Below the pieces are notes generated by a model. The model was not told where the DNA came from, ran no database searches, and saw only the letters and a program-made list of their open reading frames with translations. From positions 1 through 43,389 of the forward strand of contig JAIQFX010000041.1 in NCBI GenBank assembly GCA_020073005.1: 43,389 bases of DNA. The letters run 5' to 3'. Made by a program: the position numbers and the translations under genes. This document shows, piece by piece, positions 7,839 to 15,332 of this stretch; position 1 is the stretch's first letter; each line of letters starts with the position of its first letter. Source of the DNA: Terriglobia bacterium. Its GTDB lineage: Bacteria; Acidobacteriota; Vicinamibacteria; Vicinamibacterales; CAVVIG01.

Positions 7839-8647
7839 CGATCGGCCTCACCAGTGACGCGAGTCGCGAGGCCTTCCGCCTTGAGTTTCTCGAGGTGCGC
7901 GCGCACGTTTTCCCGCGCCGCCGCCATCAGCGCCGGCGCGAGACCATGATAGATGGATTCGGCGATCGCCTGCACGCTCGTATGGCCCGCGCGCAGCGCG
8001 TCGATCACCTGGCGCTCGCGCGCGCGGCGATGCTCGAGGTAGCCGGAGAGCACGCGCGCCGGGTGGTCGATCCTGGGGCCGTGCGCCGGCAGGAGCACGC
8101 GCGGCTCGAGCGCCAGCAGCCGTTCGAGCGACGCCATGTACTGCACGAGGTCGCCGCCGGCGCTCGTGTGGATCATCACGCTGCTGCCGTAGACGACCAG
8201 GTCGCCCGTGAACATCGTCCGGCTCGCCTGGTGCCAGAACGCGAGGTGATCGGGAGAGTGACCGGGCGTGTGCAGGACGACGAGCGGCCCGCCGCCAGCG
8301 TCGAGCGTCGCGCCCTCGTCGAGCGCCCGCCACTCCATGGCGTACTGCGCGTCTTCCTGCGGCCAGGGCCGCTTCGCGAACGTCGCGGCGGGATGCGCGC
8401 GCGCGATCGCGGGCGCGCCGCTCGCGTGATCGCGATGCCCGTGCGTGACCAGTACTGACTCGAGACGCGCGTGGCGCGTCTCGAGGGCCGACGCGAGATC
8501 GGCGAGATGCCGCGCGTCACCGACGCCCGCGTCGATGAGCACGGCCGATCCGTCCTCCGCGACGAGCAGGTACGTGTTGTTGCCCGCGCCGGTCATCGGG
8601 CTCGGGTTGTGCGCGGAAAGCAGAAGAGGGTTGAAAGCGCTCGACAT
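7826..8647 (-). CDS. MBL-fold metallo-hydrolase (LACTB2-like)
   Basis: A 273-residue metallo-beta-lactamase fold enzyme. The zinc motif THGHRDHASG is at about residues 68-77, followed by HTPGHSPDHL, a bridging FTGDLVV Asp and a late AHGP His, so all ligands of a dinuclear site are present. A C-terminal winged-helix-like region (about 205-273, with the IAESIYHG and REN-x-RAHLEKL helices) is typical of LACTB2-type proteins, some of which are endoribonucleases while others hydrolyse thioesters. The substrate cannot be told. It is first in a three-gene minus-strand operon. A hairpin at 8653-8672 separates it from the barrel gene upstream. Confidence 0.88.
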   Translation of the reverse strand: MSSAFNPLLLSAHNPSPMTGAGNNTYLLVAEDGSAVLIDAGVGDARHLADLASALETRHARLESVLVTHGHRDHASGAPAIARAHPAATFAKRPWPQEDAQYAMEWRALDEGATLDAGGGPLVVLHTPGHSPDHLAFWHQASRTMFTGDLVVYGSSVMIHTSAGGDLVQYMASLERLLALEPRVLLPAHGPRIDHPARVLSGYLEHRRARERQVIDALRAGHTSVQAIAESIYHGLAPALMAAARENVRAHLEKLKAEGLATRVTGEADRWRL

Positions 8648-8652
8648 GTAGC

Positions 8653-8672
8653 GCGGGTCCTTTTGGACCCGC
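8653..8672. terminator. Hairpin GCGGGTCC-TTTT-GGACCCGC after the outer-membrane barrel gene
   Basis: A perfect 8-bp stem with a TTTT loop, 4 nt past the TAA of the barrel gene. It is the second copy of the repeat at 4380-4401. It likely ends or attenuates the envelope operon before the MBL gene. Confidence 0.55.
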
Positions 8673-8676
8673 CGGA

Positions 8677-10008
8677 TTAGAAACTATACCGAAGCGCGAC
8701 CGTCGCGTGAGAATTCCGGCGGTACTGCCCGAGGAAGTCGTCGCTGGCGCCGGCGATGGCGACGCCCGCGATCGTCGCGCGCCAATGCTGCCCGCGCGTC
8801 TGCGAATACTCGCCCTTGGCGTACACGCCGTCGCCGGACTGGCGGACGGCGCTTTCGAACGCGACGCTGCGCGTGGCGTCGATCGTGTACGAGGCACGCG
8901 CCACGATCGACCGCGTCAGGCCGCGATCGGGCGCGAACGTGAGCGCCGCGCGCCGCGCCGTCACGGCTTCGCCGGCGTAGCCCGCGACGAAGACCCACTC
9001 CCCTGTCTGCCGCTCGAGTTGCACGACGTAGAGCACGTACTCGTCTGTCAGCGGTGTCGTCGACGTGAAGTACGCCGTCTCGGCCTTGATCGTCACCCAG
9101 CGTGTCGGCGCGGCGAGATCCGCGCCGTACGCGCGAATGGCGGGATAGAGCCGCGTCACCTCGATCCGCGCGCCAATCGGGCTCGGCGCCGCGGGCAGAA
9201 CGACGGCCGACTCGATGTTCGGCAGATGGTTGAAGCCGTCGAAGTACGACAGCGCGAATTCCATCCCGGCGCCCACGTGGCTCCAGCGCACGCCGGTCTC
9301 CGATCCTTCGGGCCCCTCTGGAAACGTCGCGCCCGCGTCGACAATCGGAATCGCGGCGGCCTCGGGCGGCACGGCGGTCCAGCGTTGATCGAGCAGCGGC
9401 AGGCGGCTCGGCGTGAAGCGCGGCACCCAGACGACCTCGAACGTGTCGTGATCCTCGGATCCGGTCTGCACGGCGGCGCGCACGCCGGTGACGGGGAGGA
9501 ACTCGGTATCGACGACGTTCATGAAGTCGCGGGGCGCGAAGCGATCGGTCGGCGTGACGATGTCCGTCTTCCCCCAGCGGATGAACTGTTTGCCCGCGTC
9601 GACGGTCAATGCTTTGTGCGTGACGGTGGCGCTCAGGCGGCGGACGGCGATGGACGGCCGCAGCACGCCGCGATCGCTGAAGTCGACGCGCCACGCGCGG
9701 TCCGTTTGATCGTGCGAGTTGAGACGAAGGTCGAGCCCGCCGGCGAACTGAATCCACGGCGCCGGCGTGACGAACACCTCGTCACGGACAAGAAGATCGC
9801 CGACGATGCGCGTGGCGTCGTTGGGCGCGTCCTGCGGAAACAGGAAAGCGCTGCCCTCGACGAACCCGCGCTGCGCGACTGTCTGCGCTGACGGATATCG
9901 CGAAGACACGAAGAACACGAAGAGCACGAAGAGAGATTGGCACACGACCCGCTTCGTGAACCTTCGTGTCCTTCGTGCCTTCGTGATAACCCGCCGCGCT
10001 TCCGTCAT
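8677..10008 (-). CDS. Outer-membrane beta-barrel protein of the envelope ABC operon
   Basis: A 443-residue protein ending in a terminal aromatic motif (VALRYSF), as outer-membrane barrels do, with many alternating-hydrophobicity strands (WVTIKAETAYF, SIVARASYTI, WRATIAGVAI). The N-terminus (n-region of Arg/Lys, h-region LFVLFVFFV, then SSRYPSAQT) reads as a signal peptide, and it is encoded almost wholly by a CACGAAG/CTTCGTG inverted repeat at 9899-9990. The ATG at 10008 overlaps the stop of the LolA-like gene as ATGA, indicating coupling; a GTG just before CQSLFVLF is an alternative start. It resembles the barrel partners found next to LolA-like proteins in exporter clusters, but its cargo is unknown. 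Confidence 0.8.
   Translation of the reverse strand: MTEARRVITKARRTRRFTKRVVCQSLFVLFVFFVSSRYPSAQTVAQRGFVEGSAFLFPQDAPNDATRIVGDLLVRDEVFVTPAPWIQFAGGLDLRLNSHDQTDRAWRVDFSDRGVLRPSIAVRRLSATVTHKALTVDAGKQFIRWGKTDIVTPTDRFAPRDFMNVVDTEFLPVTGVRAAVQTGSEDHDTFEVVWVPRFTPSRLPLLDQRWTAVPPEAAAIPIVDAGATFPEGPEGSETGVRWSHVGAGMEFALSYFDGFNHLPNIESAVVLPAAPSPIGARIEVTRLYPAIRAYGADLAAPTRWVTIKAETAYFTSTTPLTDEYVLYVVQLERQTGEWVFVAGYAGEAVTARRAALTFAPDRGLTRSIVARASYTIDATRSVAFESAVRQSGDGVYAKGEYSQTRGQHWRATIAGVAIAGASDDFLGQYRRNSHATVALRYSF
9899..9990. repeat. CACGAAG/CTTCGTG inverted repeat, copy A, coding for a signal peptide
   Basis: Left arm 9899-9934 (CGAAGACACGAAG... units) and right arm 9952-9990 (CTTCGTGAACCTTCGTG... units) are imperfect inverted repeats of a 7-10 nt unit. 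Read on the minus strand they give the basic and then hydrophobic parts of the barrel protein's leader. Confidence 0.85.
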
Positions 10009-10856
10009 TGACGACGAATGGCCTGAAGCGTGAAGTCTTCGTCCTTGAGCGGCACGTTGTACTCGAGCTTCTCGAGCGTCAGTCGCGTGCGGCTGCCGCG
10101 GCGCAGGTCGGCCATCTCCAGCTGCCGCGCGGTCCAGATGCCCTGCACGTTCTGGATGTCGCTGTAGGCCATGCGGCGGACGACCTGATCCTTGACGTAG
10201 TTCTCGATTCTCGCGAACGCGTAGTCGTCCTTGCGCACCCACACGATCGATTTCGTGTACTGCGACGACTTGCTTTCCTTTGGCGTCGACTGGATCTTCC
10301 AGCAGGCGGCGCCGTCGACGGTGGCGTCGTCCCCGGCGGCGAGCGTGTAGTCGTACTGGTTGACGTCGCGCTCCTCGAGGTCCTCGAAGCTGAAGTCGGT
10401 CCCGAAGAAGCGCGTCGAGCGATCCTGCAGCGCGATCCGGCGGTCGCGCTCGATGGCGGGCGTCCACATCCACTGATCCGACGCGCGGTCGGGGTGATTG
10501 ACGATGAGCATCGCGACGCCCTTCACTTCCGCCGGCGCCGTGAACCGCAGGACGACCTTGCTCTGCCCGTGCGATCCGAGCCGCTCGAAGGTCCACCGCT
10601 TGTCGGCGATCTTCCCTTTCGAGTCGAAGACCTGAAGCACGCCTTCGTAACGCTGCGACTTCGCGTCGGTCCGCTTCTGAGCTTCCTCAACGATCTGCCT
10701 GGCGTTATCAGCGGCGATGAGGCTGGATTGGAGGCCTGTAGGCCACGAAGGCGCGAAGCACACGAAGAAAAAGAAAATGAAATGGAAAGGAAGAACGTGC
10801 ACTCCATTCTTCTTCGTGTTTTCGTGTCTTCGTGGCCACAAGCGTTGCTTACTCAT
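10005..10856 (-). CDS. LolA-like outer-membrane lipoprotein-sorting protein
   Basis: About 283 residues, with the LolA/LppX-like fold expected of the 'outer membrane lipoprotein-sorting protein' family. After the leader comes DNARQIVEEAQKRTDAKSQRYEGVLQV, then strand-rich sequence with WMWTPAIERDRRI, GTDFSFEDLEERD and a C-terminal RLTLEKLEYNVPL...DFTLQAI. Such proteins carry hydrophobic ligands across the periplasm. The leader (RRHENTKK, then FHFIFFFFVCFA) is encoded by a second CACGAAG inverted repeat. ATG 10856 sits 5 nt before the permease stop; a TTG at 10862 is an alternative start. Its own stop overlaps the barrel gene's ATG, so it forms a tight operon with barrel, permease and ATPase. 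Confidence 0.85.
   Translation of the reverse strand: MSKQRLWPRRHENTKKNGVHVLPFHFIFFFFVCFAPSWPTGLQSSLIAADNARQIVEEAQKRTDAKSQRYEGVLQVFDSKGKIADKRWTFERLGSHGQSKVVLRFTAPAEVKGVAMLIVNHPDRASDQWMWTPAIERDRRIALQDRSTRFFGTDFSFEDLEERDVNQYDYTLAAGDDATVDGAACWKIQSTPKESKSSQYTKSIVWVRKDDYAFARIENYVKDQVVRRMAYSDIQNVQGIWTARQLEMADLRRGSRTRLTLEKLEYNVPLKDEDFTLQAIRRQ
10740..10838. repeat. CACGAAG/CTTCGTG inverted repeat, copy B, coding for a signal peptide
   Basis: GGCCACGAAG (10741-10750) and CTTCGTGGCC (about 10828-10837) close the element; degenerate CACGAAG and TTCTTCGTG units lie between. It encodes the n- and h-regions of the LolA-like protein's leader. Confidence 0.85.
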
Positions 10857-13443
10857 ACTCAAGCGCCTCGACGAGCGATCCGCGCACCGCCGACTCCGCC
10901 GGCCAGATCGCCGCGACGAATGCCGCCGCGAGCATCACCGGCACGAGCGCGAGCATCGTCGGGTACGGGAACTCGTAGTCCAGCCGCATGCCGCCGATGT
11001 CGTACTGCACGATTTGCAGAATGTAATAGAGGTTGATCGCGCCCAGCACGAACCCGAGCGTCAACCCGATGACCGCGATGCTCAGCGCCTCCAGCCAGAT
11101 CGTCCGCCGAATCTGGCCCTGCAATCCGCCGACGGCCTGCAGCACGCCGAGTTCGCGGCGCCGGTCGGTGATCGAGACGGTCAGCGTGTTCACGATCCCG
11201 AGGATCGCGACGAGCACGGCGACGGCGATCTGAATCGACGTCAGCCCGAACCACTGGTCGGTGACCCTGAGGATGTACGCCTTCAGCTCGGCGTTGGTCA
11301 GCACGAACACCTGCCGCTGTCCGGCGAACCGCTCGAGAATCCGCTGGCGCACGTCCGGCATCTGGACGCCGGGCTTCAGGTACACGCGCACGACGTTCAC
11401 CGAATCGTCGCCCCAGTACTTCAGAAACTGCCGGCGGTCCACGAAGATCGTGCCCTGTTGATCGGAGAAGTCGACGATGATGCCGACGATCGGCAGGCGG
11501 ACGAGGCCGTTCGGCGCCGGGATCTCGAGCATCTCGCCGAGCGACAGGTGCTGCAGCAGCGCGAGATTGTCGGACACGATCAATCCTTCGCCCGCGCCGG
11601 CGCGGCGGTACATCTGGTCGGCGTTGCCGGCGACCGGCACGCGCTGCGCGGTCTGCGCCATGCTGGCGACCTCGATCGCCACGAGCATGATCGGCGTCTT
11701 GCGGAACACGATGCGCGCGTCGCGCACCGTCTGCACGCGCTCGACGCCGGGAATCGCCGCGATGTCCGGCCCCACGGACGGAGGGAACCGGATCGTGCGC
11801 ACGACGATGCTCTGCGACGGCATGACGAACAGGTCGGGATTGAGCGCCGTCTGCATCCAGTTGATGATCGAGTCGTAACTCGCGCGCGCCATGCCGGCAA
11901 AGGCCACGACGAGCGTCAGCGACAGCATGAGCGCGGCGACGCTCGCGGACGTGCGCCGCGGCGCCTGGATGAGGCTGTCCGCCGCCAGCACGCCTTCGAC
12001 GGGCCGCAGGCGCGTGAGCAGCGGCCGAAGCGCCTTGGCGAGCCCGAGCGAGAGCAGCGGGCTGAGCAGAAGCGCGACGACGATGACGAGCGAGAAGCCG
12101 AGATAGAACAACGCGCGCGCGCCGCCGGCCTGGCGTGACGCCGACGTCAACGGCGGCGCGACGAGGCAGACGAGCGCGATCGCGCCGAGCACGGCGGCGA
12201 GCATTGCGCGCAGGCGGCTCTCGCCCGCCGAGAGCACCTGGTACTTGCCCTTCTGCAGCGCCTGCACCGGATCGACGCGCGCCGCGTTGCGCGCCGGAAT
12301 CGCCGCGGCGACGAGGCTCGTCAGAATCCCGATGACGAGCGCGACGCCGAGCAGCCGGGGATCGGTCGCCAGCGCCTCGGTCGTGCTCTGCGTCTGCCCG
12401 TAGACGTCGCTGATCAGCGTGCCGATCGACGCCGCGATGCCTCTCGCGATCACTACGCCGAACACCACGCCGCCGATCGAGCCGATGAGGCCGGTGACGG
12501 CGCTCTCGCCGAGAAACAGCCAGCGGATCTGCCGCCGCGTCGCGCCGAGCGCGCGCAGGATGCCGATCTCGGATCGCCGCTGCGTCACGGCGATCGCGAA
12601 CGAGTTGTAGATGATGAACATCCCGATGAAGAGCGCGAAGGCGCTCGAGATGTTGACCATCATCGAGTACGCGGCGAGCATCGCCTCGAACTGCTGGCCG
12701 CGGCCCGACGGCGGCTCCACCTGGAATCCCGGTCCGAGCATCGTCTGCAGTTCGCGCTCACATTCAGCAATGGTCCGGCCCGGTCTTACCGCGAGATCGA
12801 TGCGGTCGAACGTGCGGCCGCGTCCGAACATCTTCTGCGCCGCGTAGATGTCCATCACCGCGAGGTTGCCGCCGAACGCGCTCGTGAGAGCTGAGGATTT
12901 CATCACGCCGCGCACGGTGAACGGCTTCTCGCCCTCGGCCGTGCCGAGCGGCAGGCGGCTGCCGACGGTGATGTGATTCTTGTCCGCGAATTCCTTCGAG
13001 AGCATCAGCGAGTCGGGCTGCGCGAGGAAGACGAGCGGATCGTCGATGACGGCGTCCTCGCCGCTCTCGAGGTCGTAGTCGCGGAGGCTGCGGTCGCCCG
13101 TCATGTCGATGCCGAGGATCAGCAGGTTGCCCTGGCCCCCGTGATCGATGGCGTTCGTATCGACGACCGCTTCGATCACCGGGACCGCGACTCTCACGGT
13201 CGACGCCGACTGGACCTTGTCGAGGATCTCCTCGTCGAAGCCGGTCTCGCCCGCGGTCACCTGGATTTCAGTCTTGCCGGCGATGCGATCGACCGTCCGC
13301 GAGAAGCCGTCGAGCACGGTGTGATTCGCCGTGTGCATGCCGACGAAGACGGCGACGCCGAGCACGATGCCCGCGACGGTCAGCAGCGTCCGCAGGACGT
13401 GGCGGCGGAAGTAGGGCCAGCTGATGAGGCGCAGCAGGGTCAT
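10849..13443 (-). CDS. FtsX/MacB-type ABC transporter permease (duplicated)
   Basis: 864 residues with two FtsX-type modules. The N-terminal helix (TLLTVAGIVLGVAVFVGM, about 20-37) and a MacB-like periplasmic domain (about 45-240) are followed by helices around 275-390. A second helix pair and periplasmic domain come next, and a final FtsX block (ILGIVNTLTVSITDRRRELGVLQAVG) ends with VRGSLVEALEYE. The coupling-helix motif appears twice (RRSEIGILRALGATRRQI; RRRELGVLQAVGG). Permeases of this class with LolD-type ATPases drive extrusion or mechanotransmission of lipids, lipoproteins or peptides. It starts 3 nt after the ATPase stop and overlaps the LolA-like start, so lipid or lipoprotein traffic is the best inference. 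Confidence 0.9.
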   Translation of the reverse strand: MTLLRLISWPYFRRHVLRTLLTVAGIVLGVAVFVGMHTANHTVLDGFSRTVDRIAGKTEIQVTAGETGFDEEILDKVQSASTVRVAVPVIEAVVDTNAIDHGGQGNLLILGIDMTGDRSLRDYDLESGEDAVIDDPLVFLAQPDSLMLSKEFADKNHITVGSRLPLGTAEGEKPFTVRGVMKSSALTSAFGGNLAVMDIYAAQKMFGRGRTFDRIDLAVRPGRTIAECERELQTMLGPGFQVEPPSGRGQQFEAMLAAYSMMVNISSAFALFIGMFIIYNSFAIAVTQRRSEIGILRALGATRRQIRWLFLGESAVTGLIGSIGGVVFGVVIARGIAASIGTLISDVYGQTQSTTEALATDPRLLGVALVIGILTSLVAAAIPARNAARVDPVQALQKGKYQVLSAGESRLRAMLAAVLGAIALVCLVAPPLTSASRQAGGARALFYLGFSLVIVVALLLSPLLSLGLAKALRPLLTRLRPVEGVLAADSLIQAPRRTSASVAALMLSLTLVVAFAGMARASYDSIINWMQTALNPDLFVMPSQSIVVRTIRFPPSVGPDIAAIPGVERVQTVRDARIVFRKTPIMLVAIEVASMAQTAQRVPVAGNADQMYRRAGAGEGLIVSDNLALLQHLSLGEMLEIPAPNGLVRLPIVGIIVDFSDQQGTIFVDRRQFLKYWGDDSVNVVRVYLKPGVQMPDVRQRILERFAGQRQVFVLTNAELKAYILRVTDQWFGLTSIQIAVAVLVAILGIVNTLTVSITDRRRELGVLQAVGGLQGQIRRTIWLEALSIAVIGLTLGFVLGAINLYYILQIVQYDIGGMRLDYEFPYPTMLALVPVMLAAAFVAAIWPAESAVRGSLVEALEYE

Positions 13444-13446
13444 TGA

Positions 13447-14196
13447 TTACTCCGGGGCCCCCACCCCGGTGTGCTTCCGCCGCACGTCTTCCCCCGGCGA
13501 CGCCGCGCGTCGCCGGACATCCTCGACGATCGCGCCGTCGCGCAGCGCGATCGTGCGCTCGCAGCTCTGCGCGACATTCATGTCGTGCGTGACGATCACG
13601 ACGGTCGACTTCAGACGCGCGTGCAGATCGCGAATCAGCGTCAGGATTTCCGCGCCGGTGTGCGTGTCGAGGTTGCCCGTCGGCTCATCGGCGAGCAGGA
13701 TCGGCGGATAGATCGAGAGCGCGCGAGCGATCGCGACGCGCTGGCGCTCGCCGCCGGAGAGCTCGTCGGGCAGATGCTGCATGCGCGCGCCGAGCTGGAC
13801 GAGGTCGAGCAGCTCGCGGGCGCGCTCGTCGACTTTCTTGCGCGTCCAGCCGCGCAGGTGCAGCGGCAGGCCGACGTTCTCGAGGCACGACAGCGTCGGG
13901 AGCAGGTTGAAGAACTGGAAGATGAAGCCGATCTTGTCCCGACGGACCTTCGTCAATCCATCGTCGGACAGGTTGGAGAGTTCCTCGCCGTCGACGCGCA
14001 CGTGTCCGGCGCTCGGGCGGTCGAGACCGCCGATCAGATTCAACAGCGTCGACTTGCCCGAGCCCGAGGGCCCGATGATCGCCACCATCTCGCCGCGCGG
14101 AATGGCGAGCGACACGGAGTCGAGGGCCATAACGTTACGTTTGCCTTCGAATTGTTTCGTAACGCGATCGAGCTCGATCGCCGTGGCGGTGGACAT
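13447..14196 (-). CDS. ABC transporter ATP-binding protein (LolD/MacB class)
   Basis: A 249-residue nucleotide-binding subunit: Walker A GPSGSGKST (about 40-48), Q-loop FQFFNLLP, signature LSGGERQRVAIARAL, Walker B ILLADEPTGNLD and H-loop VTHD are all intact. TGNLD after Walker B and the Q-loop FNLLPTLS are typical of the LolD/MacB/FtsE class that pairs with FtsX-type permeases, consistent with the permease gene 3 nt downstream. The tail after about residue 225 (VRRRAASPGEDV...) is probably disordered. The ATG at 14196 lies 54 nt after the stop of the selenoprotein gene, with a stem-loop between them. Confidence 0.95.
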   Translation of the reverse strand: MSTATAIELDRVTKQFEGKRNVMALDSVSLAIPRGEMVAIIGPSGSGKSTLLNLIGGLDRPSAGHVRVDGEELSNLSDDGLTKVRRDKIGFIFQFFNLLPTLSCLENVGLPLHLRGWTRKKVDERARELLDLVQLGARMQHLPDELSGGERQRVAIARALSIYPPILLADEPTGNLDTHTGAEILTLIRDLHARLKSTVVIVTHDMNVAQSCERTIALRDGAIVEDVRRRAASPGEDVRRKHTGVGAPE

Positions 14197-14221
14197 GCGT
14201 CGGCTTGTGGAATGTGTGCGT

Positions 14222-14240
14222 GGCGCTCGAACCGAGCGCC
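14222..14240. terminator. Stem-loop between selenoprotein and ABC ATPase genes
   Basis: GGCGCTC and GAGCGCC form a 7-bp perfect stem with a GAACC loop. There is no T tract, so it may be a weak terminator, an attenuator or an mRNA-end stabiliser. Confidence 0.4.
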
Positions 14241-14250
14241 CTCAGACGCC

Positions 14251-14460
14251 TCAGGTGCCGCCGAATCCAATCGTGACCGTGCCATCGTCGGCCAGGATGA
14301 CCGGCACGGCGCGGCGTCCCTGGCTCAGGCCGAGCATCCGCTCGAGCTCGGCCGGGTTTTTCTTGACGTTGATGTACTCGAACGCGACGTGCCGCCGACC
14401 GAAGTCCTCACGGGCGGCCTGCGTGTAGGGTCACGTGTCCTTGCCGAAAATGATCGTCAT
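14251..14460 (-). CDS. Glutaredoxin-like UXX-star selenoprotein, UGA (Sec) at codon 10
   Basis: From ATG 14460 the frame reads MTIIFGKDT, then TGA (14433-14431), then PYTQAAREDF and on through YINVKKNP, RMLGLSQGRRAVPVI to TIGFGGT and TGA at 14253-14251, 69 residues in all. The UGA sits exactly where the first Cys of a CPYT glutaredoxin site belongs, giving U-P-Y-T. This matches my recollection of the small UXX-star selenoproteins (GKDTUPYT...AARE...INVKKNP...GRR-VPVI...GFGGT). Both sides of the UGA are conserved, so it is not a random stop. A hairpin 12 nt downstream could be the SECIS. The likely role is thiol/selenol redox chemistry in the cytoplasm. An ORF caller would miss it or start it late. 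Confidence 0.88.
14391..14418 (-). promoter_or_regulatory. Candidate bacterial SECIS hairpin
   Basis: Twelve nt after the UGA, GCCGCC pairs with GGCGGC. Inside, GAC-TTCG-GTC forms a second helix, with CGTGAG unpaired on the 5' side. Position and size fit bacterial SECIS elements, which lie in the coding sequence just after the UGA. The apical loop would need checking against SelB preferences. Confidence 0.5.
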
Positions 14461-14474
14461 TTCGTCATTGTACC

Positions 14475-14546
14475 GGGTCCGACCCCGGTCCGACCCGGGT
14501 CCGATAAGGGTCGGACCGGGGTCGGACCCTGTTGCGGTTCTTGCAG
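14475..14546. repeat. REP palindrome left of RAYT gene
   Basis: Arms 14475-14494 and 14510-14529 (GGGTCCGACCCCGGTCCGAC and its complement) are perfect 20-nt inverted repeats. They are followed by a tail TGTTGCGGTTCTTGCAG. The right-hand copy at 15272-15332 has the same order and orientation. Confidence 0.9.
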
Positions 14547-14658
14547 TGTTCGGCAGGTCTGGGGCTGGCTAAATCTGCGGTGGTCTCTTGACGATCAATC
14601 ACGGGTCAATCACTTACACGGTGTTTCGCTGAGATCGAATCTTGCACCGCCGATCGCT

Positions 14659-15255
14659 ATGGCGCGAAAGCTGCGAGTACTTGTCCCTGGTCTCAGTCTG
14701 CACGTCATTCATCGCGGAAACAATCGCGGGTCGACGTTTCAGGACGACCGTGACTACGAATGGTTCATGGCCATCCTTCGAAAGACCGTGGCGCGCTACG
14801 AGGTGTCGCTCCACGCCTATGCGCTGATGCCGAATCACTACCATCTCTTGGTGACGCCGACTGATGGTTCCGCGCTTCCACATGCGATGAAGGCGCTCGG
14901 GGTTCGCTATGTCGGGTACTACAACCGCAAGTACGGCCGGAGCGGGACGCTTTGGGGTGGGCGGTATCGTGCGTTTCACATCGAAGACGAGCAGTACTGG
15001 CTGACCTGTCTGCGGTACATCGAGCAGAATCCGGTGCGGGCTGGTATGGTCCGGTCACCGGAGGAGTACCCCTGGTCGAGCTATCGCGCTCACGCTCTTG
15101 GTAAGGCACCGTCATGGCTCACGGCGCACTCGGTCTACCTGGCGCTCGGTGCGGACGCACAACAGCGCCAATCGGCCTATCGAGCGATCTGCGATCCGTT
15201 CTTGAGCGAGACCGACCTGGCCGACCAAAGGCTCGACGCCGCAGGCACACCGTGA
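14659..15255 (+). CDS. REP-associated tyrosine transposase (Y1_Tnp/IS200-like HUH)
   Basis: 198 residues of the Y1 transposase superfamily, REP-associated branch. Residues 5-20 give the family start (LRVLVPGLSLHVIHRG). The HUH motif is NHYHLLV, with H60 and H62. The catalytic Tyr lies in the helix RYVGYYNRKYGR (about 83-94), followed by SGTLWGGRYR and the family signature CLRYIEQNPVRAGMV, then EYPWSSYRAH. RAYTs nick and mobilise REP hairpins and are usually domesticated single-copy genes. The ATG at 14659 is chosen because family similarity begins there; the frame is open far upstream with no similarity. All motifs are intact, so it may be active. Confidence 0.92.
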   Translation: MARKLRVLVPGLSLHVIHRGNNRGSTFQDDRDYEWFMAILRKTVARYEVSLHAYALMPNHYHLLVTPTDGSALPHAMKALGVRYVGYYNRKYGRSGTLWGGRYRAFHIEDEQYWLTCLRYIEQNPVRAGMVRSPEEYPWSSYRAHALGKAPSWLTAHSVYLALGADAQQRQSAYRAICDPFLSETDLADQRLDAAGTP

Positions 15256-15271
15256 GCGACCTCGAGCTGGA

Positions 15272-15332
15272 GGGTCCGACCCCGGTCCGATCGGGGTCGG
15301 ACCGGGGTCGGACCCTGTTGCAGTTATTGCAG
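15272..15332. repeat. REP palindrome right of RAYT gene
   Basis: GGGTCCGACCCCGGTCCGA (15272-15290) and its complement (15297-15315), with a 6-nt loop, then TGTTGCAGTTATTGCAG. The tail contains the stop codon (TTA, 15324-15326) of the opposing thioesterase gene. Confidence 0.9.

Larger units (their letters stand above)
14475..15332 (+). mobile_element. RAYT (REP-associated tyrosine transposase) with flanking REPs
   Basis: The transposase gene is bracketed by two direct copies of the same palindrome plus 17-nt tail (TGTTGCRGTTMTTGCAG). That is the classical REP-RAYT-REP (REPtron) layout. The left copy begins 14 nt before the selenoprotein start; the tail of the right copy supplies the last codons and stop of the thioesterase gene. 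Confidence 0.8.

Noticed and set aside
8677-10596. One 639-residue frame joining the barrel to upstream sequence
   Set aside because: The part above 10008 lies inside the LolA-like gene in another frame and has no similarity; the ATGA overlap gives a better start.
10717-12138. 473-codon plus-strand frame opposite the FtsX permease
   Set aside because: Its translation is almost only Arg, His, Asp and Leu, as expected from the complement of a GC-rich gene.
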